Shown here: one piece after another, positions 1 through 7,622 of the stretch
Numbering within the stretch: the stretch's first letter is position 1
Layout: each line of letters starts with the position of its first letter
Assembly: GCF_007570935.1 (NCBI RefSeq)
Contig: NZ_VLLR01000001.1
Coordinates: 1,178,001-1,242,000, forward strand
Direction: 5' to 3'
DNA length: 64,000 bases
From: Lactobacillus sp. LL6
Lineage (GTDB): Bacteria > Bacillota > Bacilli > Lactobacillales > Lactobacillaceae
Notes under the pieces: model-generated
Seen by the model: only the letters and a program-made list of their open reading frames with translations
Told to the model about the DNA's origin: nothing
The model's database searches: none
Made by a program: the position numbers and the translations under genes

Positions 1-549
1 AGCAGTGAATTGAGAAGAGCCATGTTCTCCTAAAACCAGACCTTCAACATTACGTGGATCTTGCATCAATTCTTCTCCAACGATTCTTTGCATTCTAGCA
101 GTATCAAGGAAAGTCCCAGTCCCAAATACTCTATTTTTCTTAAGTCCAGTAGTTTCTTGTAAAATAGAAGTTACTGCATCGCAAGGATTAGAAATATTAA
201 TCAAGACACCATGGAAGCCACTTTCTTTGATTTTTTCGCCAACTTCACGTGCATTCTTTGCATTTAAACTAAATTCACCAAATCTGTCTCCAGTCTTCAC
301 ACTAGCTGCAATATCTCCGAATGCAGTTACAAGAACATCAGTATCTTTTAATTCATCCCAATTTTGTTGGATAACATTTACATAGTAATTATTGCGAGAC
401 AAAGTATCATGTAAATCATTATATTCTGCATTTACTTTATCTTCATTTTTATCAAATAAAATCAAATCATCAACAATTCCATGAGTAAACAATGTATAAG
501 CAACTGTTGCACCTACATGTCCCATTCCAATAATTCCAACTTTTCTCAT
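1..549 (-). CDS. L-2-hydroxyisocaproate / L-lactate dehydrogenase family protein (3' part cut by window edge)
   Basis: The reading frame starts at an ATG preceded by AAAGGAAAC and stays open to the window edge (183 codons). Residues 8-15 read GMGHVGAT, the NAD-binding GxGxxG loop. SNPCDA is near residue 120, and GEHGSSQF near residue 174 holds the catalytic His of the lactate/malate dehydrogenase superfamily. GTGTFLDTARMQR resembles L-2-hydroxyisocaproate dehydrogenases more than classical L-LDH. These enzymes reduce branched 2-keto acids with NADH in the cytosol. The start lies only about 27 bp beyond the greA terminator and I see no convincing promoter between them. Substrate specificity is inferred; plain L-LDH is the alternative. 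Confidence 0.8.
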   Translation of the reverse strand, partial: MRKVGIIGMGHVGATVAYTLFTHGIVDDLILFDKNEDKVNAEYNDLHDTLSRNNYYVNVIQQNWDELKDTDVLVTAFGDIAASVKTGDRFGEFSLNAKNAREVGEKIKESGFHGVLINISNPCDAVTSILQETTGLKKNRVFGTGTFLDTARMQRIVGEELMQDPRNVEGLVLGEHGSSQFTA

Positions 550-575
550 AATAGTTTCCTTTCTAATTTAATAAT

Positions 576-608
576 AAAAATGGACAAGGTTCACCCTTGT
601 CCATTTTT
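576..608 (-). terminator. Intrinsic terminator after greA
   Basis: A perfect 14-bp inverted repeat (576-589 and 595-608) with a 5-nt loop overlaps the greA stop codon. Read on the minus strand, the stem AAAAATGGACAAGG ends in a T-run. The flanking A/T runs would let it act in both directions. Confidence 0.85.
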
Positions 609-1084
609 TAAGCCTTAACTTCATTAATAACTACGTCAAACTTCCCACCTGGAGTAGTAATGGACACAGTTTCACCCTTCTTCTTACCTAAAAGAGCTTT
701 AGCAATTGGTGAATCATTAGAAATCTTACCATTTAATGGATCTGATTCATCACTACCTACAATAGTGTAAGTTTCTGGATCATCTTCACCAACTTCAGTA
801 TAAGTAATAGTCTTACCAACTGCTACTTCATCTGGTGCCACTGCATCAGCATCTACAACTTGCGCATACTTAAGCATTTCTTCAACTTGCGCAATTCTAT
901 CTTCCAAGTGACTTTGTTCATCCTTAGCTGCATCGTATTCTGAGTTTTCAGATAAGTCACCATATGAACGAGCAACTTTAATACGTTGGATAACTTCAGG
1001 ACGCTTAACTAACTTTAAATCTTTTAATTCTGCTTCAAGTTTTTCTTTACCTTCAGCAGTCATTGGGAATGATTTTTCAGCCAT
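608..1084 (-). CDS. greA: Transcription elongation factor GreA
   Basis: The 158-residue protein has the usual GreA length. An N-terminal antiparallel coiled coil (about residues 1-75) carries the acidic tip [17 protein letters not shown], and a C-terminal FKBP-like domain ends in [15 protein letters not shown]. GreA binds the RNA polymerase secondary channel and stimulates cleavage of backtracked transcripts. The start is supported by AAGGAG 8 nt upstream. It has its own promoter in the short gap after pheT, so it can be expressed independently of pheST. Confidence 0.97.
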   Translation of the reverse strand: MAEKSFPMTAEGKEKLEAELKDLKLVKRPEVIQRIKVARSYGDLSENSEYDAAKDEQSHLEDRIAQVEEMLKYAQVVDADAVAPDEVAVGKTITYTEVGEDDPETYTIVGSDESDPLNGKISNDSPIAKALLGKKKGETVSITTPGGKFDVVINEVKA

Positions 1085-1134
1085 AAACTATTCTCCTTAG
1101 AAATTGAAATTAATAATTCTTTATGCACTGATAG

Positions 1135-1163
1135 ATGATATTAGTTTAGACTAAGATTGTCAA
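1135..1163 (-). promoter_or_regulatory. Promoter of greA
   Basis: TTGACA (1158-1163) and TATCAT (1135-1140) are separated by 17 bp on the minus strand, just after the pheT stop codon and about 50 bp before greA. Confidence 0.8.
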
Positions 1164-1166
1164 CTA

Positions 1167-3581
1167 CTAACGAATTTTTGCTTCAAGGTCATTCTTGAGA
1201 GCTGCCATAATATCATCCATTGCCTTATTTACAACTTCATCTGTTAATGTATCCTTTTCATTCAAGAAGGTCAAGTTATAAGCTAAACTCTTTTTATGAG
1301 CTTCAATATGGCTACCTTCATAAACGTCGATTACTCTAAGATCAACCAAGTACTTACCACCATTAGCCTTAATGACATTTTCTACTTCTTGATTAGTAAT
1401 ATCTTTATTAATCAAAATAGAAAGATCACGTTCAATTGCTGGGAACTTTGGTGCAGCTTTAGCAGTCATACCCTTAGTAAGCATCGGAATAATAGTATCT
1501 AAGTTTAATTCATAACCATAAATTTCACTTCCACGAGTTGCCTTTTCAAGCATAGTTACTCTATGCGCAATCATTCCAATCATTCCAACATATTGCTTAT
1601 CAATATAGATTGCAGCAGTTCTTGTTGGGTGCATACCTGGAATTTGTGCAGCTTGGTATTCTACTCTATTTTCGTCAATACCAATTGCAGTAAAGAGATT
1701 AGTTAATTGCCCCTTAACAAAATAGAAATCAATTTTTTGATTTACATGTTGCCAGTTATCTGTAAAAGTATTGCCAGAATAAAGTGCAGCTAAATGTTCA
1801 TGTTCATTAAAAGTGTTATTTTCCAAATCATAAACACGCCCTTGTTCATAAAGAGCTAACTCTTTTTGTTTACGAGCCATATTGTAACTAGCAGCATCCA
1901 TTAAACCAGTCATTAAGTTTTCACGCATTGCACTTCTGCTTGAATTAAGTGGCATCTCTACTTCAACTAATGGCTTTTGATCCTTAGTGTAACGAAGAGC
2001 TTTTTCTGGTGAAGTAAGTGAATAAGAAATTGCTTCCATTAAACCTTGTCCTTCAACAATTTGCTTCATGCGACGCATCATTTCTTCTTTTTCAGAATAG
2101 CCACCGTGAGTTTCTGCAAGAAGAGGTTGAGTTGAGTCCAAATTATCATAACCATAAATTCGACCAACTTCTTCAACTAAGTCAGCTGGAATTGAAATAT
2201 CCCATCTTCTATTAGGAACATTAACAGTTAATTCGCTATTTTCAATTTTAGCTTCAAAATTCAAACGATTAAAAATTTCAAGCATTTCATCATTTGAAAT
2301 TTTAGTTCCTAAAACTTTATTAATGTAATCTGGAGTTGTCTTAATAATTACTGGTTCACGCTTTTGATCACTTGCTTTAATAATACCCTCTTCAACTGTA
2401 GCTTCAGCATCATTTCTTAACAAAAGAGCTGCCATATTAATAGCCTTTTCAGTGTTATCCCAGTTTACGCCTTTTTCATAGCGGCTTGAAGCTTCAGTAC
2501 GGTTAGCATGACGAAGGGCTGATTTTCTAACTAAAGTTGGATCAAAAATTGCTGATTCTAAAATTACATCAGTAGTATCATCAGTAATTTCTGAGTTAAG
2601 ACCACCCATTACTCCAGCCATCATTACTGGCTTTTCACCATCAGTAATAACAATATCGCGTTCATCTAAATCAACTTCTTTATCATTAAGAAGCGTTAAT
2701 TTTTCACCTTTATTTGCTGTTCTGACTTCAAGCTTACCATTTTCAAAAGCACGTGCATCATAAGCATGCATTGGTTGACCAGTTAAAAGCATTACATAAT
2801 TGGTTACATCTACTATGTTATTAATTGGACGAATACCTGCATTCCAAAGTCTGCGTTGCATCCAAAGAGGACTTTCAGCTACCTTTACCCCAGTTAATTT
2901 GCGTAAATAAAATTTAGGGGCAAGCTTTTCATCAACAGTTGCAGTAAGTTGATTGCTCCAAGAATTGCCATCTTCTTTTAAAACAACTTCTTCAATCTTA
3001 GGCTTTTGTTCAACAATTGCTCCAACTTCATAAGCTGCACCTTCCATTGATAAAGTATCAGCACGGTTAGGAGTAATATCAAAATCCAAAATATAATCAT
3101 TCATACCAAGTGCATCATAAACATCTTCACCTGGCTTAACATCAGCATCTTCAGGAAATACAAAAATACCGTCAGCATATTTTTCAGGAACAACGCTATC
3201 ACTAAAACCAATTTCTTGTAAGCCACAAATCATACCGTTACTCTTGATTCCGCGAATCTTACCGCGCTTAATTTTTTCATTACCAGCAATTCTTGCACCA
3301 TGAAGAGCAACGATAACATTTTCACCAGCTGCAACATTCGGAGCACCACAAACGATTTGAATTGGTTCTTCTTCACCAACATCAACCATACATTTGTGAA
3401 GGTGGGTACCTTCAACTGCTTCGCATTCAACAACATGTCCTACGACAAGCTTTTTAAGACCTTCAGCAGGGTGAATAACATCAGCAATTTCCACACCTGT
3501 ACGGGTAATTTTTTCTGCTAAATCTTTTGGATCTTCATTTAAATCAAGAAAGTCTTGTAACCAATTGTAAGAAACTAACAT
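1167..3581 (-). CDS. pheT: Phenylalanyl-tRNA synthetase beta subunit
   Basis: The 804-residue protein has the standard bacterial PheT layout: an N-terminal tRNA-binding EMAP-like domain (about residues 40-150), the B3/B4 editing domain that clears Tyr-tRNA(Phe), the B5 domain, a catalytic-like core and a C-terminal ferredoxin-fold anticodon-binding domain (the end from about FPAIERDLSILI). It forms the alpha2-beta2 enzyme that charges tRNA(Phe). Its ATG shares one base with the pheS stop codon (TAATG), so the two are translationally coupled behind the pheS T-box. Confidence 0.97.
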   Translation of the reverse strand: MLVSYNWLQDFLDLNEDPKDLAEKITRTGVEIADVIHPAEGLKKLVVGHVVECEAVEGTHLHKCMVDVGEEEPIQIVCGAPNVAAGENVIVALHGARIAGNEKIKRGKIRGIKSNGMICGLQEIGFSDSVVPEKYADGIFVFPEDADVKPGEDVYDALGMNDYILDFDITPNRADTLSMEGAAYEVGAIVEQKPKIEEVVLKEDGNSWSNQLTATVDEKLAPKFYLRKLTGVKVAESPLWMQRRLWNAGIRPINNIVDVTNYVMLLTGQPMHAYDARAFENGKLEVRTANKGEKLTLLNDKEVDLDERDIVITDGEKPVMMAGVMGGLNSEITDDTTDVILESAIFDPTLVRKSALRHANRTEASSRYEKGVNWDNTEKAINMAALLLRNDAEATVEEGIIKASDQKREPVIIKTTPDYINKVLGTKISNDEMLEIFNRLNFEAKIENSELTVNVPNRRWDISIPADLVEEVGRIYGYDNLDSTQPLLAETHGGYSEKEEMMRRMKQIVEGQGLMEAISYSLTSPEKALRYTKDQKPLVEVEMPLNSSRSAMRENLMTGLMDAASYNMARKQKELALYEQGRVYDLENNTFNEHEHLAALYSGNTFTDNWQHVNQKIDFYFVKGQLTNLFTAIGIDENRVEYQAAQIPGMHPTRTAAIYIDKQYVGMIGMIAHRVTMLEKATRGSEIYGYELNLDTIIPMLTKGMTAKAAPKFPAIERDLSILINKDITNQEVENVIKANGGKYLVDLRVIDVYEGSHIEAHKKSLAYNLTFLNEKDTLTDEVVNKAMDDIMAALKNDLEAKIR

Positions 3582-4630
3582 TAATTTTCCTCCTTGCGGA
3601 ATTGTTCTAAGAAACGAACGTCATTAGTGTAAAAGTCACGAATATCGTCAATACCATATTTCAAAATAGCAAAACGATCAAGTCCAAGACCAAATGCAAA
3701 TCCACCATAAACGTTTGAATCAACACCAGCATTTTCTAAAACATTAGGGTGAACCATACCAGCACCTAATACTTCGATCCAACCAGTATACTTGCAGACA
3801 GGACAACCTTTACCATTACAGTTAAAACAAGATACATCCATTTCAACTGATGGCTCAGTAAATGGGAAATAACTTGGACGAAGACGAGTTTCACGATCTT
3901 GACCAAATACATGCTTAGCAATCATGTCTAAAGTTCCCTTAAGATCACTCATAGTAACATTTTTGTCAATTACTAAACCTTCCATTTGCATGAATTGATG
4001 TGAGTGAGTCGCATCATCATCATCTCGGCGATATACCTTACCCGGACCTACCATCTTAAGAGGACCTTTTGAAAAATCATGCTTTTCTAAAACTCTAGCT
4101 TGGTCACCGGAAGTTTGAGTTCTGAGCAAGTTTTCATTATCAATATAAAATGTTGCTTGCATATCACGTGCTGGGTGATCTTTTGGCAAGTTCATCATTT
4201 CAAAGACATAGTGGTCAGTTTCAATTTCTGGGCCTTGCACAACTTTATAACCCATTCCGATGAAGTAACTTTCCAAATCATCCAAAATAATATTAATTGG
4301 GTGTTTTGAACCAAGATGAGCTTTTCTACCGGGCAAAGTTACATCAATTTTTTCTTCTTCAAGACGTTTTTTAATAAGTGCTTGAACAATGCTTTCCTTT
4401 GCTTCATCTAATTGTGCATTAAATAAGTCACGCAATTCATTAACTTTTTGGCCAACTTCACGACGATTTTCAGGTGCAACTTCTTTCATTGAGTGTAAAA
4501 TTTTAGTTAGTTCACCTTTTTTACCTACAAGTTCAACACGAACTTCATTTAACTTCTTTTCATCAGTAGCCTTTTTAATATCATTAAGGCCTTCTTCTCT
4601 AAGCTCTTTTAACTTATCAAATAAGTCCAT
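3581..4630 (-). CDS. pheS: Phenylalanyl-tRNA synthetase alpha subunit
   Basis: This is the catalytic subunit (349 residues with the chosen start). It has an N-terminal coiled coil for tRNA binding, class II motif 2 around [19 protein letters not shown] and motif 3 around [11 protein letters not shown]. An upstream in-frame ATG at 4636 sits almost on AAAGGA. The ATG at 4630 (MDLFDKL) has better spacing from it, so I prefer 4630. It is first in the pheST operon and is controlled by the upstream phenylalanine T-box. Confidence 0.96.
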   Translation of the reverse strand: MDLFDKLKELREEGLNDIKKATDEKKLNEVRVELVGKKGELTKILHSMKEVAPENRREVGQKVNELRDLFNAQLDEAKESIVQALIKKRLEEEKIDVTLPGRKAHLGSKHPINIILDDLESYFIGMGYKVVQGPEIETDHYVFEMMNLPKDHPARDMQATFYIDNENLLRTQTSGDQARVLEKHDFSKGPLKMVGPGKVYRRDDDDATHSHQFMQMEGLVIDKNVTMSDLKGTLDMIAKHVFGQDRETRLRPSYFPFTEPSVEMDVSCFNCNGKGCPVCKYTGWIEVLGAGMVHPNVLENAGVDSNVYGGFAFGLGLDRFAILKYGIDDIRDFYTNDVRFLEQFRKEEN

Positions 4631-4650
4631 AAACATTTCCTTTCAAATAA

Positions 4651-4868
4651 AAAAGCTCCATCCCTAATAGGGACGAAGCTTCGCGGTACCACCCTTGTTT
4701 AGACACAGTGTGCCTACACTCAAGCTTTCGATAACGGTGAAATACCGGAATTGATTAAATCCTACTCCCAAGATGAAATTCACAGTTTCTTCTTAAGTTC
4801 TTCTCTCAGCTAATAAAAAACTTCTCTGGATAAGAATTAACTGTTACTAGTCTTGATCTCAGTAATTA
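4651..4868 (-). ncRNA. T-box leader of pheST (phenylalanine specifier)
   Basis: The minus strand carries the T-box sequence AAGGGTGGTACCGCG at 4682-4696. It is followed by a terminator (stem arms around 4651-4681, GGGATGGAGC then a T-run). Upstream lies a Stem I with an AGTA element and a GAGAGAAG loop. The specifier loop before the 3' closing strand TCTTGG contains TTC (4775-4777), the Phe codon expected for pheS. Uncharged tRNA(Phe) would pair with TTC and the T-box to favour antitermination. The leader end at the transcription start is estimated from the promoter. Confidence 0.92.
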
Positions 4869-4874
4869 AATAAT

Positions 4875-4903
4875 AGGATACGGCTTTTTTTTAAAATGTG
4901 CAA
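4875..4903 (-). promoter_or_regulatory. Promoter of pheST
   Basis: TTGCAC (4898-4903) and TATCCT (4875-4880) are spaced by 17 bp and lie directly before the T-box leader. Confidence 0.75.
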
Positions 4904-4913
4904 GTCTTTTCTT

Positions 4914-5261
4914 TTAGACCCACTTATCTGCCCAATTATGAACTTGATCAAAAACAGGCTTCAAGTCATTCCCTTTTTGCGTTAATCCATAAGAAATAAT
5001 CCCTGTTTCAGAAACGCTTCTTCTAACGATTCCTTCACCTTCAAGTTCTTTCAATCTTTCAACTAAAACTCGATCAGAACATGCATTGATACAATGCGCT
5101 AAATCCTTGAAACGCATATCTTGTACATCACATAGAGAACTGATAATCAAGCCATTCCACTTCTTACCAATAATTTGAAAGGCGTTAATGAAATGTCCGC
5201 ATAATTCATAGTCTTCAGGTTTACAGCCATCTTTAGCTTTTTCTTTTACTGTTTGAGCCAT
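4914..5261 (-). CDS. HxlR-family winged-helix transcriptional regulator
   Basis: The 115-residue protein matches the HxlR family: CGHFINAFQIIGKKWNGLIISSL at about residues 21-43, the MRFKDL and CSDRVLVERLKELE segments of the winged helix, and a C-terminal helix HNWADKW. Members are small dimeric repressors or activators, often sensing electrophiles through cysteines; this one has several (residues near 13, 21, 44, 57 and 61). It stands alone on the minus strand. A 15-bp palindrome in its promoter spacer suggests autoregulation. Target genes are unknown. Confidence 0.88.
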   Translation of the reverse strand: MAQTVKEKAKDGCKPEDYELCGHFINAFQIIGKKWNGLIISSLCDVQDMRFKDLAHCINACSDRVLVERLKELEGEGIVRRSVSETGIISYGLTQKGNDLKPVFDQVHNWADKWV

Positions 5262-5322
5262 AATAAATTCCCCCTAATAACCCAAATTTAGTTATTAAAA
5301 TAGAATATAAATCTATATACTT

Positions 5323-5351
5323 ATTATAAGTAATTTACTTACTTAATACAA
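5323..5351 (-). promoter_or_regulatory. Promoter with overlapping palindromic operator for the HxlR regulator
   Basis: TTGTAT (5346-5351) and TATAAT (5323-5328) are 17 bp apart. The spacer holds a perfect 7+1+7 palindrome, TAAGTAATTTACTTA (5327-5341). Its position between the hexamers is typical of a repressor site and suggests autoregulation. Confidence 0.65.
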
Positions 5352-5359
5352 GTGTAGAG

Positions 5360-6124
5360 CTAAGCGAAATGATAAATCATAATTCCAGCTGCAACTGCTG
5401 CATTCAATGATTCAGCCTGTCCTTTAATAGGAATATATAATTTTTCATCACTCATTTGACTAATTAATTCGCTAACTCCATGAGCCTCATTACCTATAAC
5501 AAGTGCTAATTGAGGTGCTTTTTCAAAATCTGGTAACTCCTTGGCTGTTTTATCAAGAATACTTGCATAGACTGGAATATCATTTGTTTGAAAATCAGCA
5601 ATCACTTGACTCAAATCTCTTTTTATCAAATCAATATGGAATTGGCTTCCTTGCATTGAACGCTGAGTTTTAGGATTATATAAGTCTACACTTTCTGGAG
5701 ATAAAATTACTCCATCAAAACCAGCCGCATCAGCTGTCCTAATAATTGTTCCTACATTTCCTGGATCGGCTAAATCATCCAATAAGACCCATTTACCATA
5801 ATTGAATGAAAAATCTTTAGGCTGGTTGATTTTAAGTACCATAAAAATTTCTTGAGAATTTTTAGTATCACTCAAATGTCTAGCAATCGCCTTATTGATT
5901 AAAATTATATTGCTACCATTGATGTCTACTCCCATCTCTTCTACTTTAGAAAGAGCTTCATCAGTAGCTAATAAGTATTGGAATTTCTTATCAGCTTTTA
6001 AAGCTTCTTCAATTAGATGAAAGCCTTCAATAAGATAAAGACCTGTCTCTTCTCTATACTTCTTTTTATTTAATTTTGCTAATTCTTTAATTGTTTTATT
6101 ATTAACTGAACTTATTTGTTGCAT
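5360..6124 (-). CDS. SpoU/TrmH-family RNA 2'-O-methyltransferase (YsgA/RlmB-like)
   Basis: The 254-residue protein has an N-terminal substrate-binding domain and a SPOUT domain with all three SpoU motifs: DPGNVGTIIRTADAAGF (about 123-139), ALVIGNEAHGV (about 210-220) and IPIKGQAESLNAAVAAGI at the end. These enzymes use SAM to 2'-O-methylate rRNA or tRNA through a trefoil-knot fold. It is divergent from the acylphosphatase gene, as ysgA-like genes often are near pheST. The target nucleotide cannot be read from sequence. Confidence 0.9.
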   Translation of the reverse strand: MQQISSVNNKTIKELAKLNKKKYREETGLYLIEGFHLIEEALKADKKFQYLLATDEALSKVEEMGVDINGSNIILINKAIARHLSDTKNSQEIFMVLKINQPKDFSFNYGKWVLLDDLADPGNVGTIIRTADAAGFDGVILSPESVDLYNPKTQRSMQGSQFHIDLIKRDLSQVIADFQTNDIPVYASILDKTAKELPDFEKAPQLALVIGNEAHGVSELISQMSDEKLYIPIKGQAESLNAAVAAGIMIYHFA

Positions 6125-6213
6125 AGGAATCTCCTTCTTCTTACACTATTTTATAGAAGATTAGCTAAAATTAACATAGACAATATAAATTTGTAATAGA
6201 AAAGAGAAAAACA

Positions 6214-6546
6214 ATGAATTTGTTTGATAAATTTATAAAAAAAGAAACTACTACATCAACTGGCACACCTGTTGAAACCTGGCAAGCTATTGCTTCTGGA
6301 ACCGTTCAAGGAGTAGGATTTAGATGGAGTGTCGCTACTTTAGCTCAAGGAATGGGAATTACTGGCACAGTCAAAAATAATCCTGATATGACTGTAACCA
6401 TTATCCTACAAGCAAATCACGGCAAAGTTAATGAGTTTTTAAAAGAACTGCCTAACAATGTGTCACCATTTGCAAAAATTACAAATATTGACGTAAAAAG
6501 ACTAGAAAATGTTGAAAAGATGCATGATTTCCATGTAATATATTAA
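6214..6546 (+). CDS. acyP: Acylphosphatase
   Basis: The family signature appears as ASGTVQGVGFRWSV (about residues 27-40), with the catalytic Arg in VGFRW and the Asn in GTVKNNPDMTV. It hydrolyses carboxyl-phosphate bonds such as acetyl phosphate. At 110 residues it is longer than the usual ~90 because of a 20-residue N-terminal extension rich in Lys and Thr. It precedes yidC by 53 bp on the same strand, so the two may be cotranscribed, a pairing seen in other lactobacilli. Confidence 0.93.
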   Translation: MNLFDKFIKKETTTSTGTPVETWQAIASGTVQGVGFRWSVATLAQGMGITGTVKNNPDMTVTIILQANHGKVNEFLKELPNNVSPFAKITNIDVKRLENVEKMHDFHVIY

Positions 6547-6599
6547 GAAGTAACATTTTTAATTAGTATGATAGAAAATAAGTGGTGATCTATTTCAAA

Positions 6600-7571
6600 A
6601 TGAAAAAAATTCGTAAATATGCTAGTTTACTTGCACTACTTGCTGTAGTTGCAGTCATTCTTTCAGGTTGTTCTGGAGGCAACCCCAACACCAATACCCC
6701 TCCTCATGGGGGTCCTTATGGGTGGATCTTCCAATATATCAGTTTGCCAATTCAAAATATCATGTTGCAAGTAGCGCATGCAATTGGTGGAGCTGATGGA
6801 GCCGGTTGGGCAATTGTTATTATTACTTTGGTTGTGAGAACCATTCTTTTGCCTTTAATGCTTAACCAGCAAAAAAAGAGCGTTACTCAACAAGAAAAGA
6901 TGTCACGCTTGCAACCTCAAATGAAGCTTATTCAAGGAGCAATGAAGCATAAAGGTATTACCCCGGAACAGCAGATGCAACTTTCAACTTGGCAACGTGA
7001 GCTTTATTCTAAGAATAATGTTTCTTTAACAGGTGGAATTGGATGTTTACCATTGATTATTCAAATGCCAATCATGATTGGTATTTATCAAGCCGTGGCC
7101 TATTCTGCTATTCTTAAGAAAGCTACTTTCTTTGGAATTTCATTAAGTGACAAATCAGTTATTTTAGCAATTGTCGCAACTATTTTTGCTGTAATTCAAG
7201 GATATATTTCATTAATTGGCATTCCTGAAGAACAAAAGAAGACAATGCAATCAATGATGTTCATGAATCCAATCATGACTTTATTCTTCAGTTTGTCATT
7301 CTCAGGAGCCTTAGCTCTCTACTGGGCTGCCGGTAACTTCGTAATGATTATCCAACAGTTAATTGTAACTTTCATTATTCAGCCTCGTGAAAAAGAGCGC
7401 ATCAATAATGAATTAAAGGATAATCCAATTGTTGAAGTAGTAACGCAAAAGCAAATTGATGATTTGTTTAGCGCACATTCTTCAACTAATGGTAACGATG
7501 AAAAAACTCAAGAATTGCACCAAGATTTACGTAAACGTAATCAAGGCAAACAAAATAAAAAGAATAAATAA
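6600..7571 (+). CDS. yidC: Membrane protein insertase YidC/Oxa1 family (lipoprotein form)
   Basis: The 323-residue product has a lipoprotein signal ending in VILSGCSGG (Cys near residue 23). A short extracytoplasmic loop and the five-helix Oxa1/YidC core follow, and the tail is Lys-rich and could contact ribosomes. It inserts membrane proteins with or without SecYEG. A GTG at 6582 is in frame, but GGTGATC just after it pairs with the 16S 3' end. This makes ATG 6600 (MKKIRKY) the better start. A second YidC paralogue is usual in lactobacilli but is not in this window. A terminator follows. Confidence 0.94.
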   Translation: MKKIRKYASLLALLAVVAVILSGCSGGNPNTNTPPHGGPYGWIFQYISLPIQNIMLQVAHAIGGADGAGWAIVIITLVVRTILLPLMLNQQKKSVTQQEKMSRLQPQMKLIQGAMKHKGITPEQQMQLSTWQRELYSKNNVSLTGGIGCLPLIIQMPIMIGIYQAVAYSAILKKATFFGISLSDKSVILAIVATIFAVIQGYISLIGIPEEQKKTMQSMMFMNPIMTLFFSLSFSGALALYWAAGNFVMIIQQLIVTFIIQPREKERINNELKDNPIVEVVTQKQIDDLFSAHSSTNGNDEKTQELHQDLRKRNQGKQNKKNK

Positions 7572-7574
7572 TAT

Positions 7575-7609
7575 AAAAAAATCGTTAGAACTATGTTCTA
7601 GCGATTTTT
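7575..7609 (+). terminator. Intrinsic terminator of yidC, usable from both strands
   Basis: The stem ATCGTTAGAAC / GTTCTAGCGAT with a 3-nt loop is flanked by A and T runs. It separates the converging yidC and adhesin genes. Confidence 0.85.
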
Positions 7610-7622
7610 CGTTTATATTATA

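Noticed and set aside
6582..6599. GTG start six codons upstream for the YidC gene
   Set aside because: These bases contain the GGTGATC that pairs with 16S rRNA; the ATG at 6600 fits the lipoprotein signal better.
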